The notes beneath the pieces are model-generated. The model was not told where the DNA came from and did no database searches. It saw only the letters and a list, made by a program, of their open reading frames with translations. The position numbers were made by a program, and so were the translations under genes. Source: Trogon surrucura (lineage: Eukaryota; Chordata; Aves; Trogoniformes; Trogonidae). From it: 64,000 nucleotides of DNA. Where the stretch lies: positions 105,350,622-105,414,621 of the forward strand of contig CM036618.1 of NCBI GenBank assembly GCA_020746105.1, in the 5' to 3' direction. Positions 10,901 through 24,939 of this stretch are shown here, piece by piece. Position 1 is the first letter of the stretch. Each line of letters begins with the position of its first letter.

Positions 10901-13315
10901 GCTCATTTCCAGCATCACTATGTTAAACAGCAAAAGTTTAACACATGGTGAAGCTTTTATTCTGTAGCACAGAGACCGAAATGATGTTGAGTTAGCACTC
11001 CTGACCTGGTAATTGGAGTTGAGGCAAGGCCTGGCACTGAAGCTTACTTTGAGAGCAAGCACTGTTCTGGATCGCTATTTCTTATTTTGGACTTAAATTT
11101 GACCCACTTGAAGATGATGTTGAATGTGGAAGATAATATCCTGTATATCTAATTTATATTTGATTATTTAAGGTGATATTTTCCAAATGGGTTCACTGCT
11201 GGAATAACCCCTCTCCCACTGAAGTCACTGCCAAAACTAGAAGACACTGAAAAAAACCCCACCCTTACTAGCCATTGAAATATCTGCTGAAGAAACAGAA
11301 GCCAGATGTGATGTTTATGCTGCTACCCCAAAAATGCATTGACTTGCAAAATTCTTTTTATGAGCTTGGACTCCTCACCTGGCTCCCCGTTGCGACCAGC
11401 ACGCAATACCAGGTGCAACATATACAGTTTCAGCTGAAGACTCCTGGGATGGTCGTTATTTTCCTCTTCCTCCACAGATATCCAAGTATCTTGAACTGTA
11501 TCAGGCACCCTATAAACAAGGAAGACCTCTACTGCAAATATAGAGTATGACTTTGATGTAAGTCGACGCATAAGTGGAAGGACTTGTGAGAGAAGAAATA
11601 AGCAGGGAAAGAGCAGTGATGAAGATTGTGTAGTAATTTGCCTGAGTACTTACCTCTGAACTGATACATACTTTTCCTGAAAAAGGAGGTTATTTCAATT
11701 TAGTCTAGTCTCCCTTTCACCCAATCTTCTTCTATATGATATCAGAAGCAATAGCTTTTGGATCTTAAAATGCTGTGATTTTAGTAAAGCTCTTCCAAAA
11801 AATAAAGGCCTCCTTAGAAAAGGATGGAGAGAAATGTGTACTACAAAGACAAGAAGAGCTAAATGTCACTTGTTAAGTATACATGTTGAGAAGACTGAAA
11901 TGAAGATCTGGATGCTTAGAGAAGTATCAGGGTATTCTCTCCTCTGGCACGACACACTCAGTCTTATAAATAATTGCTAAGTGTCCTCATACTCGCACAG
12001 CTCATGGATTCCACAAGGGTGAGAACATAAGGCAGCCTTGTAGACATGCTTTTGAGGTAACTGATTTTAACCAGGAAGCTATCCAGTTTTTATGTCAGGG
12101 ATTTTTAGTAATACCCACAGCACTTGCATAAGAGTTTCCCATCATGAGTTGGCCTCATCAGGAAAAGTGAGCGTCCGATATTGAGTCAAATAAGGCCAGC
12201 ACAGATCATCGATGTCAGAACTTACCCATCTTTCTTTGCCGAGCTGAAGACCTTAATATAATCAAGCCTATGGCGCACTGGTTTTGCCCTGTCACCTTCC
12301 AGTAGTGAGAGGTAGCTGAAATCAGGATAGGACATTGGACTTACTTCCTGAGGAATTGATGCTTAAGGGGTTATTTCTTACAATATCAAAGCATGTTCAA
12401 CAACAGGACTTCATGGACTAGGTGCTCTGCTCCTTACATGCCCCACTGCTCCGCAGCAGAGAGCAGTCCCACAACACGAGTGGTGCTGCAGAGGAGCTTG
12501 GCTCACCAGTCCTGGCCCTGGATCCTCTTCGACTCTGCAGAGGACTCAGTGAGCAGCTGTGATGCATCTGCCAGTTTTCCGGAAGAGCAAGGCTTTCCTG
12601 GCAGGGGAAGTGCCCTGTGAGCCATTGCTGAGCAGATCGTATTCGCACTGTTCTGCGTGAGTGATGCAAGATAAACCTGGACAGTTAGAGGATCTGTTCC
12701 AGTGTATTTTAGCAGCAGTCCATCAAAAGTCACACTATTACAATAGAAACAGGCCAGCCAGCTTCTCGGTGGGTAGAGCTGCCGTGATTTAGACCAAATT
12801 GAGATTCCGGCCCATTGTGTTAACATGTTTAACTGGCACAGTGGTGGGAAGAGCAATGTTACATGTGGACTCATACACCTATGAATGCTCATCCATTTGC
12901 AGGATTCAGGTCTTCTTGTCAACCAAGTGTTGCTCCCTGCAACACTATATGCATCAGATAAACATGGTAATGATGGTAACAGATGTGGAAATATGTAGAC
13001 AGCGTTGGAACCCAGTCAGAGGGCTGCCTCTCAGAGTGCCACGCCAGAAAAGAGAAAAAAAATATCAAAAGAAAGAGAAAATATCATTCTCATTTAAAAG
13101 AAACCACAGCTTGTTCTAAATTTATTGTTAATATTCTCTATGCAGGCCTTAAAAATGAACAAATACTTTGGGAACATAAAGCCCTCACTGTCTGCTGAAA
13201 TGGCAAAGTTAGTTGCAGCCAAAGTAAAATTTCAAGATTTCCACTTTGAAGTGGAACTTGGAGTTAATGGGCTGGGCATGCCCCGATACATAACACACAG
13301 CGACATACCTTGGTT
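7983..13315. other. Non-coding stretch, nothing coding recognised
   Basis: This is mostly AT-rich single-copy DNA. It contains a 16-bp palindrome (8,886-8,901), A-rich runs near 9,596-9,620, possible short old repeat fragments near 9,020-9,065 and 11,213-11,240, and a moderately GC-richer block at about 12,390-12,660. Open frames in the GC-richer block overlap on both strands and match no family I know. Confidence 0.55.
8886..8901. repeat. Perfect 16-bp palindrome
   Basis: TGAGTATTAATACTCA reads the same on both strands. The left ten bases of its core, GAGTATTAAT, also occur as a direct copy at 8,865-8,874. It could be a dimeric transcription-factor site or simply chance in AT-rich DNA. Confidence 0.7.
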
Positions 13316-13650
13316 GAATCATAGAAGCTAGAGATGGAAAAGACCTATTAGGTCATCTTTTCCATCTCCCTGCCAATGCAAGGTTATTTGCTGCCAATTC
13401 AGGATTATTCTCGAATGTTTTCTAGTCTAGCTTTAAATGACTCAGGCTGTAGGGTTTCCACCACTTCCCCTGGGAGACTATTCCACAGGCTAATAGACTT
13501 TGCTGTTAGGAAAATTTTCCTGATATGCAGCCTGAATTTTACATTGTTCCACTGCATCCTAGTTCTCCTTGTTATAAGTATATTACACTGCCCTAGGTAA
13601 TTTGTCTCCCTGCGTGGTGTTTATGACCTTCAAATACTCTGAGATGGATT
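13316..13650 (-). mobile_element. Old CR1 LINE 3' end (sauropsid-wide type)
   Basis: On the plus strand the element starts with the complement of the 3' end (GAATCATAGAAGC, GAGATGGAAAAGACCTATTA). It passes through CAGGCTGTAGGGTTTCCACC, TGGGAGACTATTCCACAGGC and TAGGAAAATTTTCCTGATAT, and ends around TTTATGACCTTCAAATACTC. This order matches the older CR1 lineage known from turtles, crocodilians and birds rather than the young avian CR1 subfamilies. Many point changes and gaps remove any reading frame. The 3' untranslated part contains a strong hairpin, described separately. Confidence 0.8.
13332..13373. repeat. Hairpin-forming inverted repeat inside CR1 tail
   Basis: A left arm beginning GAGATGGAAAAGA pairs perfectly over 13 bases with a right arm TCTTTTCCATCTC. 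The inner GACCTA/TAGGTC can pair as well, leaving a small bulge and almost no loop. It lies in the 3' end of the old CR1, where reverse transcriptases of this class recognise RNA structure. The right arm appears to match the left better than in related copies, which may be chance mutation. Confidence 0.7.
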
Positions 13651-16600
13651 CAAAATCCACCTTAGGATGGATCTTAAGTAGCATTACACACTACTGCTGT
13701 CACACATAATACACAGGTAGCATCAATTATATGATCATACTTAAAATATATTCATATTTTCGCTGATGTGCTGTGACATCCCCCAACAAGGAACACATAT
13801 TGCACTGCTTAGTAAACCTAACCTTGCCTCTTGCTGTTTGACAGCAATTCTTCTCTAAATGACTGAAAAGCACCTACAGCTTGAAAAGTGCCTGAAGCTA
13901 CCTGATCACGCAATGCTGGCTTCCACCTCTGAGATCACAATATGTGATGGGTTAAATTAACACGAGTACTTTCAGAATTACTTTTTCCATAAATTTTCCA
14001 CACGGACATTTCAGAGTGAGCAGCTGATGAGGAGGTGTGGGAGCTCGTTGGGGATGGGAAAAGAGGGGGCAAAGGCAAATCACTCTGCATGTGTGGTCCC
14101 TGAAAGGGCGGAGACACGCTGGTTTAGGTGTGTTTAGATTTAAACAAATACCATGTATGATTAAGTCTGTTAGGGCCCAGTGTGAGCCAGTGGCTCCCTG
14201 GGGTCAGGGCACAGGGACTGGGGGGGCTTCCCATGGGGCAAGGTCCTGCAACCAGGGCTGTCCCCCACCACCCCTAGCTGAGAAGCAGGGGTTGGAACAG
14301 TAAGTTTCATGTAGCAGTGGCTATTGGGCAATGTGTCAAGACATTGCTCTTTCATTATACAGCTGAGTATGTTTGAAAGACCTCCCCAGCTGTACTGATA
14401 CCCACAGAGGGATGTGAATGACCTGCTGATACCTAAAAGACCAGAGCTCTTGCACGCCCACAGCAGTGTGTGCTTTAATCCTAGAGACTTTGCACTTCTC
14501 TGTGTGCTGGCCAAAGGGTGGCTGTCTTACCTATAGCTGACCTCTTCCACCCGTTCTTTGTATTGTGATGTGATTGTGAAGGGAACTGTGAGAAAATTTT
14601 GAACTTCGCTGAAGGAGATACAGAGATTTCTCATCCCGAGCAAAATTTCCTGAGTTGCTGTTTGAGGAAATCTTGCCTTTTAATCTTTGTTGCTGCAGGA
14701 TCACTAGCTTTTGGCCAAGATGCTAGGATCAACCAGACACCACTTATTTATACCTTAAACATCCCCCCATTTTAAATATACAGCTTGATTCAGAGTCAGA
14801 TATTTTGAGCAAAGGAACTTGTTTAGCCACAAATTAATGATAGCATTTTAAAATATATTGAAGTCAACAGAATTAGGAGACATATTTAATGGGGAACCTT
14901 CATAAGATTCACTGTGCTTCCACAGTCTTTCAGCTTTGCTACACTCGTACAGTCATGAGCATGGAGTTTTGAAAATCAAAAGTTTTTAGCTCATAGTTTT
15001 TATTAACAATAAGATGTGGAAAATCAAATGAAAGACATTTCTTCAGATGTCAAGTAGAAAAATTTCTGCAAGATATAGTTGCAGAAGCCGTTAAAAAACC
15101 CCCACAAAACAAATCGGAGAATTTGAGAAGTGTCATAGTTCAGCCTATGAACTTGCACGCATGGAACATCTGCTTTTGCTGCGTGTTTGCTCCTAGCTGC
15201 TCCATGGAGGTCAATAACTTACTGATACCATCTCTTTACATTTAGTTGAATGTGTGCTCAGGGTCCATAAAACACATGTACAGACTTTTTACATGCTTCC
15301 AGCACTTTTGGACCATCTATGCCAAGACCATCTGTCTCATCAAGAACATGTGATGAACGGCACAGTTACTTTGAAAACCCACATTCCCTTTCTGTAGGTT
15401 TATATTGCAGCTTGTTAAGGACCAGGCGAGCAACGAAACATAGTCCCCTCTGAAATCACAATGTTCTTGGGTAAAATAATCTGCTGCTGCTTTTTGGGTC
15501 CTGCTCCAGCTGTTTTCCCTTCCCTTTGCCCTGAATCCTAGTAGAAGGTATTTGCTGAACTGGAGTGCAGATGAGGAAAAGAGCCAGATCCATGTCACAC
15601 CATTAGCCCTGAGCTATAACTGGCAGCAGTCAAACAGCTGCAATAAACCTTGACAAGGTCTGCTCACAGCACGCACCAGGGTGAGGGCACCCTCACCAGC
15701 TTCTAGATTGATGAAAATTCGAAAACCTTCACTGATAAAACCCACAAATGTAATTTTTGAACTTTCCCCAAAGTGTCATTGCTGTCATTACTCATATCTG
15801 GTTTTACTGACTTCAGCCTGAGCCTGCACATCGGCCTCGTTAATTGACGACTGAACTGTCTGGCAGATGCACTGTCTAAAAACCCACTGACGTAGCCATC
15901 ACAGGTGTGACAGCCAGTGGAGTCCAGCGGAGTGCAAGAGCACTGGTCAGCTGCTTTCTCTGTACTCCATCTTTATCTTACTTTGTCATTTCTCTTGCAC
16001 CCTACAATTTCTAGCCTCTTCAGGAGTCTCTAGAATTGACACAGTATCATTCCTGTTATTTCTAATGGCAATAGTAAAAGTTACCTCAGGAAGGGCATTG
16101 CTGGATTAGACACTCATATTCCTAAAGTCAATGCCTTTTGGAAGATAGCATAATCTGAACAGACAATAGCCTTGGGAAACATGACCATTTTAACACTCAA
16201 GGACTCACCCAGACCACTTCACAAACACTTTTAGAAAAATATTTAACAGCATATAAGGAAGGAATGACCTTATTATCTAGACACTGATGGTTCACGGGAA
16301 TGCAAAAGAATCACATCTGTTTTGTGAGAGTCAAATTAAAAATTAGAGGCATTCTTCTCTGGTCTTTTATTAATCTTAAACCAAACAACATGTACAGTAT
16401 TGCTTTGAAATACAGAATGAAAGAAGTAGCAGAAAATAATTCAAGATATTACATGTGTGTGGTATGGATTACAGCTAAGTTAAAGTTGCTTTGTGGACAT
16501 AAACCCTTCTGGTTCTTTCCTTGTCTCTCTGACAAAAATTTTAAAGCACATCAACATTTTATAAAGAGACTAGTACAGTTTGGAGAACCCTATTTTTTAT

Positions 16601-19600
16601 TCAGACTAAGTGCTGTAAGTATACCAGCCATATATTCTTAATGTTTAATGCACATATGGCAATGCAGCCAGACCACACAAAGCTTATAAGGAGAAACATC
16701 TGGCCCTTCCTTTCCCTGTGCCATCACCCATGAAGGGGTAACACAGCTTCTGCAAAGCTGCGTCACCTCCTTGGTGTGGCAGATGAGCAACAGGGCCAGG
16801 GGATGTGGAGCAACAGGTTGTGCTGCAGCAGCAGCAGTCACTCGAGGCAAGCACATGCCAAGGTGGGGCTATTCTTGGTCCAGCAAACCTCTTTCCTAGC
16901 ACATTGGGTGGACCTTGACTGACTCCGGGATGCCTCTGTCTCTAAGGATGCTCCAGAAGCAGCAGAGAAACTCACTTTCCCCAGCATTCCAAGAGCCTTC
17001 ACTGAGCCAAACGCTGCAGGTATAGGAAGAGAGCAGCCCAAGTCATAGATGAGAAAGTGGCCCAAACAACATAATGCCAGATACTAATACCCTTACTCAT
17101 AGCCAGTAGCATTTTACTTCATAAGCTGTCCCTTGTGGCACTTCTAATTTGGTTCTCAGAGGAAGGTTATATTAAGTCAGAGTATCAGAGGATGATTTTA
17201 GTGTTGAAGACTTAAATTAGGCAATCACTGAAAATCCAAGGACTATTAATGGGTAGAGGGCCAGATCTTGTGTTTCTGTTTTCTTCAATGAAATGCACTT
17301 TAAGGCCTTTAGGGACAGTTCATGCATTTTTACTGATTGGTGTGTGAAGCCAGCTGAACTGAGTCCCTCCCGCCCATGCAGCAGTAGAGCTGAAGAAGCT
17401 GCAGAAGCAGAGCTCGGAAAACTTTGCAATTGCTTGTTTATTGAAAAGAATATATATTAAAAGGTGCAATTGAAAGGAAAATATCTAATGTCAAACCAAT
17501 TAAACTTATAGGCATCCCTAATGACTGCATTAAAGGCATTACTATTCAGTGCAAACCCAAATGGTACTAGATTAAGTGCTGGGCACTCACATTTCAAATG
17601 ATTCTAGTAATCTGGATTTCTCATTATAGAATTTATGCCAAAATAAGAATCTTGCCAAGGATGATTTAACCATTCACAGTGTCAAACTGACCTTGTGGCT
17701 CATAGAAAGAAAGCATTAATTGCATTTTCATTGCGTTTCATGACAAATTAAGAATTGGGCAGTGTTTCAAACTATAAGCTCAAACTATAATGAAAATCTT
17801 CTCTATTGGCAGCTGTATTTAAAAATACTATAGGCTATGTAACATAAACTAAAGCAGTAGTTTCTTTTGCCATTAAAATCAAAGGTATTTCTACCATGAT
17901 AAGGTAGGACTTGCTCAGAGCAAGGATGCCATTGTCTTCCTGGTGCTCTCTGCAGTTCTACTTTCCCACCATCCAATTACAATGTAAACATTTGTTTTTC
18001 TTATCAGTTCTGTGCTGGAGCAAACTAGATCTTAACAAGACTTTCAAAGCAACAGAAGAGTATAAGGAGAAAAGAGTAATGATAACATAGTTGAAAGGGG
18101 AGGATAGAAAGATATAACTGTCCTACTTTCTTTGTTCTATTTCATTAAACTGTACACAACAATAGAACAAAACTGTTTAGCTCATCCAATGGGATAACCA
18201 AGTGTAATAGACAAAGATGAACAAATGCCTTAGACCCACAGGTGTTTACAAATGTTAAATCTTTAAAAAAAATCTTTCTTTATCACAATATTCATATATA
18301 TTAAATGTACATCTTGAAAAGCTGACCTTACAAAACATTTACAGCAAATATTCTAGAGACAGTAGTAGAAAAGCCTTGTATAATCTTACTAGAGTGTTGA
18401 AAAAAGTACGTAGTGAATGTTACTGCAACTTCTTGTTTCAGTTTCCCTCCTGTACACTGCTAGCTGTGTGCTGTGACTATTCCTAAAAAGTTTACAAAAC
18501 GCTATGGAAACAATTCGATATTTATAACTTATGATTAATGCTGTATTTGCTGGTAGAGTTTATTTGGTGCCAAGTCTCCATCATTGGATTTAGCTCAAAT
18601 TGCTTACATAGAGTTTAAATCACAAGGTACATCAACAACTGTTTTTAAGCTTAACACCAGGTTGAATATGAGTGTACGGTCCTGAGATTAATGAAGCGCA
18701 TTGCATGCTGTTATTTTCCTTTGCAGTCATCAGCAGTTCCTATTGCAGGACACATTAGTGCCATATGGCTTTTTGATATGGAAATGCAGTTTCTGCTCTT
18801 GATTCTGTACAGACACAACCCTACACAAACTAATGAATTCAACAGTACAGATTACGGTTAGAAGATCTGAGGGATAAAACCTGTGACACTTGAAAAGCAA
18901 GAGAGATTTTTTGGCTACTTTCTATACAGGTAGCTCAAGTGCAAACAGTGAAAGTACTTCAGAACAGTAAAGAAACCACAGATGTCGTTAACAGAAAACT
19001 CTCCCAGGTACCCATTATATCCATTCAGGATTCTCCTTTACAGGACCAATAACATTACAGTAACAACAACAAAAATAACTTTATTATTTCTAGAATGCCT
19101 TAGTGTTCAAAAATGCTTTGATAGAAAATCATGACTGAGCCATGACTGAGTGCAATGAGCATCCTTGACACGTCCTTTTGTGATTCTGCACTGGTCAAGG
19201 TGACACATTTTTTTCTCCCCAGGGGAGCCTGCTCTTCACCAAATGTCCCCACAACAAAGTTCAGAGGAGAAAGAGTTGAGAGAGAATGATGCGCTGTTTG
19301 AATTCCAGCTCCTCTCTCCTGTCTAGAGACATGCCTTGCTTTCTGTCAAGAGACCTGAGAAAACAACAAAACCTGCTACAAATTGTTGCTACGGGCACAA
19401 ACTACTGTTGGAAACACCTGCTGCTCTTCGCCAGCCCATGTTCTAGGCAGCTGCCTCTGCAACCTGTAAGGTAGAGTGGGTCCCGCGAGGAGCACTGCAG
19501 GTAATGCAGGGATTTGCAGTGAAATTATTCTACCACTTACCTTTTTTGATCAATTGTTCCTTTTTCCTCTACTCCAAATGTCATTTAGTACGTGACGAAA

Positions 19601-20794
19601 GCCAAAGTTTTGATGGCTAGGTGCAACCAAGCGCGTTTTTGGAAAAAGTGTGAATGAAGAGAAGGCAAAGTGGGGCGTGAAACAGGAAGCGAGAAATGAA
19701 GCGGTGGCAGAGCCCAGAGTGGGGAAGTATCATTTACTGGATGATTGACACTGCTCTACTCTGAACTCAGTTCTGGCTTAAATAGCCTCAGAATACATCA
19801 AGGCATAGATATTATTTTTGTTGTTAGATTTTTGTTATTCTCACTGCATGGCACCTTATTTCATAGCTGTTTCCATCAGCATGTCTGTAAGCACAATGGT
19901 GTTCAGAACAGCCTCTTCATCCCTTGCAGGTGCTGAATTTTGCACCTGTATAATTTCTATTATTTCTCTTCTGAACACACCAAAGTGGGTGATACAGATG
20001 TGGCAAAGATAGTATCTGATACAGGAGGACCTGCAGTAAGTGAATCAATCATATTCCACTGCAAGGGTAATGAATTGTACTAGAGCCCACTGGTGGCTCA
20101 GCAAGAAAGGTGACTCGGTAAAATTCCGAACTCACTGCGAAAACCTGCCTCCAGAAGCCTTGTCCCCATCCTTTGCTGCTCCTCAGATGCACTTTCTATG
20201 GTTTTTGGCTCTTTAGGATGCCCCTTCCTGTCCCCTTGTTTGCTTAGTAAGATCCAGATGTACTCCTGTTTCTGAAGGGGTTTTGGTCTGCCTGGGGGTC
20301 ACTGGACTCACCTCCTCATTTGCTGACTTGTACTTCTGGCACCATTATTTCTGTGACAGCACATTCCTGAAACCAGATTGTGTCAGGAGTCAGACAGTGA
20401 TTTACAGCAGCATGTGAACAGGTGTTGAACACTGCAAACACAGGGATAGCAGAATTGTTTCTTCTCACTTTATGAGTTCATCTGGTATCAGAGGCTGTCT
20501 GTTCTTGAATCATCTGTTCGAGGTCTCCAAATGACACTGTTATATATTAGTTTTATTCTGTCTTACCTGGTTTGTTTTAATGGTGGTGGGTAAAGAGAAA
20601 GGTAATTTACAGTTGTATTATTTTAAGCATATAAATTGGGATGGGAAGAAGGGTGGACAATTGATGCAAGAGGCTTCCAGAGCCAGTACTCGTACTCTTC
20701 AATTAAACCTACCAAATGCAAACTGCCCACTTTTTAGTGACAGAGTGAGATATATTGTCTGTCACTATTCTTACCAGAAAGAGAAGGATGTGCA
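13651..20794. other. Non-coding stretch, no gene or repeat identified
   Basis: Seven kilobases hold no mobile element that I can identify. Composition is AT-rich, strongly so at 17,400-18,700, with moderately GC-rich patches near 14,030-14,300 and 16,700-17,060. The short open frames in those patches overlap on both strands and show no domain. Low repeat content over this length leaves room for conserved noncoding elements, but conservation cannot be judged here. Confidence 0.5.
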
Positions 20795-21030
20795 GTAGTA
20801 AGTCAAGATGAGGGCCATCAAGATGACGAGGGATCTGGAATACATGATATATGAGAAGAGATTGAGAACTGCATTCAATCTTACCAGGAAAAAGATGACT
20901 GACTGTCTTATTGTGCTCCTCAACTATGAAATGCGATAGTATGAACAAGGTAGAGGATAAACCTTCTCAGAGGAGCACAGCAACAGCTTGAGAGTCAATG
21001 GTCACAAGCTGCAACAGAGGAGATTCTGAC
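20795..21030 (+). mobile_element. Eroded CR1 LINE fragment
   Basis: Recognisable CR1 coding-strand blocks appear in the right order: GATGAGGGCCATCAAGATGA, GAGAAGAGATTGAGAACTGC, a segment corresponding to the tyrosine-containing CTCCAACTATG block, and GTCACAAGCTGCAACAGAGG followed by AGATTCTGAC. Indels break every frame. The 3' untranslated end and octamers are absent, so this is an internal fragment, older than the CR1 at 5.1 kb. Confidence 0.7.
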
Positions 21031-24000
21031 CTGATAGCTGTAGTGGCCATTGATGGTTAAAACAACACTTAATGCAATTCATGGATAAATAGATACAACT
21101 AGATATTAAAATTATTTAATATTCTGATAGTTAAGTGTTGTTGAAAGCCAGTTTGTCCACAAAGAACTTAAAGTTACACTTAAACACAGATTTTCATATT
21201 TGTTTTCTTGACACCACTGTAGATGTGGTCGAGGAATCCAGTGGAGAGTAAGAAAAATAACAACTGTTTTTTATTAAGAGCAAGAGATTAAATCAATTCA
21301 TTGGACCTGAAACTGCATGAGTAGGTGAGGCAACATTCCAGTTCATCTTGGTTCCAAAATACGCCTTCTCACACTGAAGCTCCACAGCAGGATATGAAAT
21401 CACAAACATCACATCATCAGAACAAATGCTCATTGCAAGATCATGAAGGCAGGACACCATAAATCAACTGCTCCTGAGAGGTTCTGGGTTTCGATTTTTT
21501 TAAAGACAAATGAAATTTTTTATGGCCTGTTGTCGTAAGATGAACCCAAAATAAAGAAAACCAAAATATGGCCATGCAGAAGCTGTACTATAATAAGTAG
21601 AGTTGTCTAAAAAGCAAACAGTCCCCCCCAAAAATGCTCCTGCAAATGGACTTTGTTTTGAAGTGTAATTCCACCTCAATTCTACATAGAATTTAAGCGC
21701 TTGATTAAACTTAAATAATGATGTATGTGTTTTGCTGTGCTGGACATCTTTCTCTGCACTTTTAGTCAATTCACTTCAGCCCCAGTCACATCTCTGTGTG
21801 CTTGCTTGTAGTGCTCATACACAGAGATGAATCTTTTGCCGTGCAAGTTGACTAAAAAGTCTTTCAAAGTCACACAAGTGGATATTTGCTTCAGCTTATT
21901 TTTTAATACGTTAATATTAAAAAATGTTTTTAATATGTTAAAATTATTTATGCAGTACACTTTGAGAATTGAAAACGCCATGTCTTCCAGTAACCTAACA
22001 GTAGCAGAGCTCCAATTTCAAGTGAAACTCATAATATAGCAAGAGTAACAAATATATTCAAACAGAATAAGTGTTTGAGAAATCTGTGATGTGCTGTTGG
22101 ATGTCACAAAAAAAAAGCGCCCAATGTAAGCAGGAGGTGTTCTGCTGTGAAATGATTCGCTCAGCTCTTGCCATCAGTTATTTTGGCCAAGATGACTGGT
22201 TACTTGGCATCATTGCACGTCGTATAGATTCTCAGTGCAAGGTGCCAAACTCTTCTTATTTTAGCACTATTAGTGTTATTACTGTTCTTCTTTTGTTGTG
22301 CAGGGCTTTGTTGTTGGTTTCAAAACACTTGATGCTGGGTGTGGCAGGCAGAAGCCCTCACTCTGGGAAAGAGAGTTCTCCACGTCCCTGCAGTTTCCAA
22401 AACCAGTTGTCATTTTCTTTTTTTTTCTTTTTTTTTTTGCACTAGGACTGTTCTGCTGCCTGAGTGCTTGAGAAAGCTCTGTACAGCATTCGGGAGAGTA
22501 TCCTGGACAATCTAATTCCTGCCTGGCTCCGCTTATTTAGTTGGTGTTGTTGTTTGTGTTGCTTAGGGTACCAAGTAATTTCTTCTGTGGCTTCTTCCCT
22601 GTGCTTCTCTAAATTCTGCTACTACCCCCTGCTGTAATCTTGTACACACAAACTGAATAAATTGCTGCTAGACGAGCCAAATGAGCCTTCTTGGTGAGCG
22701 TACAGGGCACTATTTCCCTAGAAACACCCTGTGTAAACTTAAACCACCTAACCAGCACCAACAAAATCTTTGCACCTATTCTGGCCTTTAGACTCAATAG
22801 TTTTAGAAGGGATGCACACAAAGAAAAAATTCCCTTGCGATAATGGATGGTGGATTGAATAGATCAGCTTTTAGGGTGTCGGTTTTTCTCAGCTGGTAAT
22901 GAATCCATAAATCCCAGAGAGTTTATTTGAAAACATACAGATGAAAAGGCAAACAGATAAGAACATATGCAAATTTGCGTAGTTGTTTATTTCTAATTTA
23001 CACAAACATTTGCATTTGGGTAGGTGCTCCTGAAACTTAACACTGAATTTCAAATGCCCCATTTAAACTTAAACATTCCCCATCGAAAAAACAAATCCTA
23101 TCCGAGAAATTGGCACCGATTTCAATAGAATCTGTCAATTTATACCAGGTGAAGGTCAAGTTTTAAATTTCTTAGCCTCCACTATGTCTTATAACCACAA
23201 CACTGAGTAGATGGTAGAGTAGCACAGCTCCCCAGGAACCTAGGGATGATGGATGGTGTTTCTGTGGGATATGTTCCTTCTCTGAGCTATAAAGCATAGA
23301 AAATGAGTGCTGCACCACTTTCTTAGGAACCTGGAGGGCTTCTTTCTTCCTGGTGTTGTGCATGTGGAGAAGGCATCAAATCAAATGTCTGTCACTCCTA
23401 ACAGAAAAATCCTCACTTACTCCAGTATTCAGTAGGTCACCTTCAAGGCATCCGTGTATTTTCACAAGGCCACTCCAAAAGTAAAGAATGAACCGCTCAC
23501 CAATTTTTTTCCCATTTGAAAAGTGACAATACCGCACCTTTTCACAATAAATTCACATTAAGCTACAGTTAAAAAAATAAACTACGGCATTACAAAGTGA
23601 TCTGTACAAATTATACTCTAATCGACTTCTGGAGTTTGGGGCTGTTCTAGCTCAAAAATACCTACAGCATCACTCTTGGGAAAGTCCTCAGGCATATTCT
23701 TGACCATAATCAAGAGAGAAAAGCTATCAGCTAGCATCATTAAATTTCAATTACTCTATTCTTCTCCTTGTAACATTTTTCATTATTTATTTTAGCTTTT
23801 CCAAGATTGCTCACCATTGGTGAGAAGAAAGGGCTAGTAGAAAACCATTAGCTTCATGTCTTTGTACATAACATGCCTCACTCCTGTTTTACAAGACACT
23901 CGTGACTGAAAACAGATTGTGATTTCTGAATGCTCTTCTGTTCTCTGCAAGCTCAAAAATCCTACAGTTTTGTTTGCACATTCATTTTCTGGGTCCATTT

Positions 24001-24939
24001 GCTATCAGAGTATTATATTTGTCTGTAAAGCTCTGCTTTAAGACTTCTCAGGTTGATGTTTTAGATAAAGATTCTATGATCTTGCCAAAGATTAAAGAAA
24101 ATGGCTACGAAACCAACACATGGCTTTACCTTTCCTGTGCAATTACATTTTTTTGCATAAACTGGTATAAAACGTGCAAACAACTTCTACATAAATCTAT
24201 GAGAGGAATCTGAATGCAGGGGAGCTACCTGGTTTAGGGGAAAAATACTCATCTAAAATGAAATGTGAGTATGACACACTGAAAGTAAAATATGTTCTTT
24301 TCTTCCATGTGTTTCAACATATTTTTTTGCTTTTAGCTAAAAGAATGCTTAGAAAAAAATTATAGGCGGAGTCAAAATTGTACAATAAATTTACTAAGAT
24401 GAGTTTTCGGATGCATATAACAGTCTAGGATTTGCATTCTGAGTAAACAATAGTAGTGTGAGCAAACAAGAGCCATTATGACATCCTTGAAGAACAGCTG
24501 CCAAATCGCATGTATGAAATTAAAACTGTTCCTTAAAGCCAGCATAATCTTACCAGCAGAAGGGGTAGGTAAACCTGTTACATAAAAGAATACAGAGATC
24601 AAGAAGAAGAAATAAAGAGAGAGACACTTAAAGGAGTGTGACTTTTTTTTGTTGTTCTTATGAAGTCATGTGGCCATTTGACAATATGTACTGAGCACGA
24701 TATGGCATAGTTGTACAACGCCTTTTAGCTGAATATTGCTATATATTCATTATACCTCATGCCATTCTGTTGCACAGTCAGTCAGCTCAAAGACTGGAAA
24801 AAGAGCACTGCAAGATTCCAGGTGGTGAGGTGAGAGCCCTTGTGAAAATCCCCAACCCTAACAAGACCAAGCTCTGCCCCAGGGGAGAACACAGTCCAGG
24901 GAACACCCATTCCAGTCTATGGTGCTGCATCCTTTCTCT
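21031..24939. other. Non-coding stretch, nothing coding recognised
   Basis: This is AT-rich single-copy sequence with a small AT hairpin (21,914-21,936), a T-rich run at 22,413-22,438 and a possible old short repeat at 23,118-23,160. The lower end (about 24,770-24,939) may be a continuation of the neighbouring retroviral fragment, but I could not confirm this. The longest open frame (22,071-22,445, plus strand) ends in a T-run-encoded Phe stretch and looks like chance. Confidence 0.5.
21914..21936. repeat. AT-rich hairpin
   Basis: Arms ATATTAAAAA and TTTTTAATAT are perfectly complementary around a 3-base loop. In this AT-rich context such structures occur by chance, so no function is inferred. 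Confidence 0.6.

Noticed and set aside
12503..12922. 139-codon minus-strand open frame with rivals on the plus strand
   Set aside because: Overlapping frames on both strands in a GC-richer patch, no recognisable domain and no repeat identity established.
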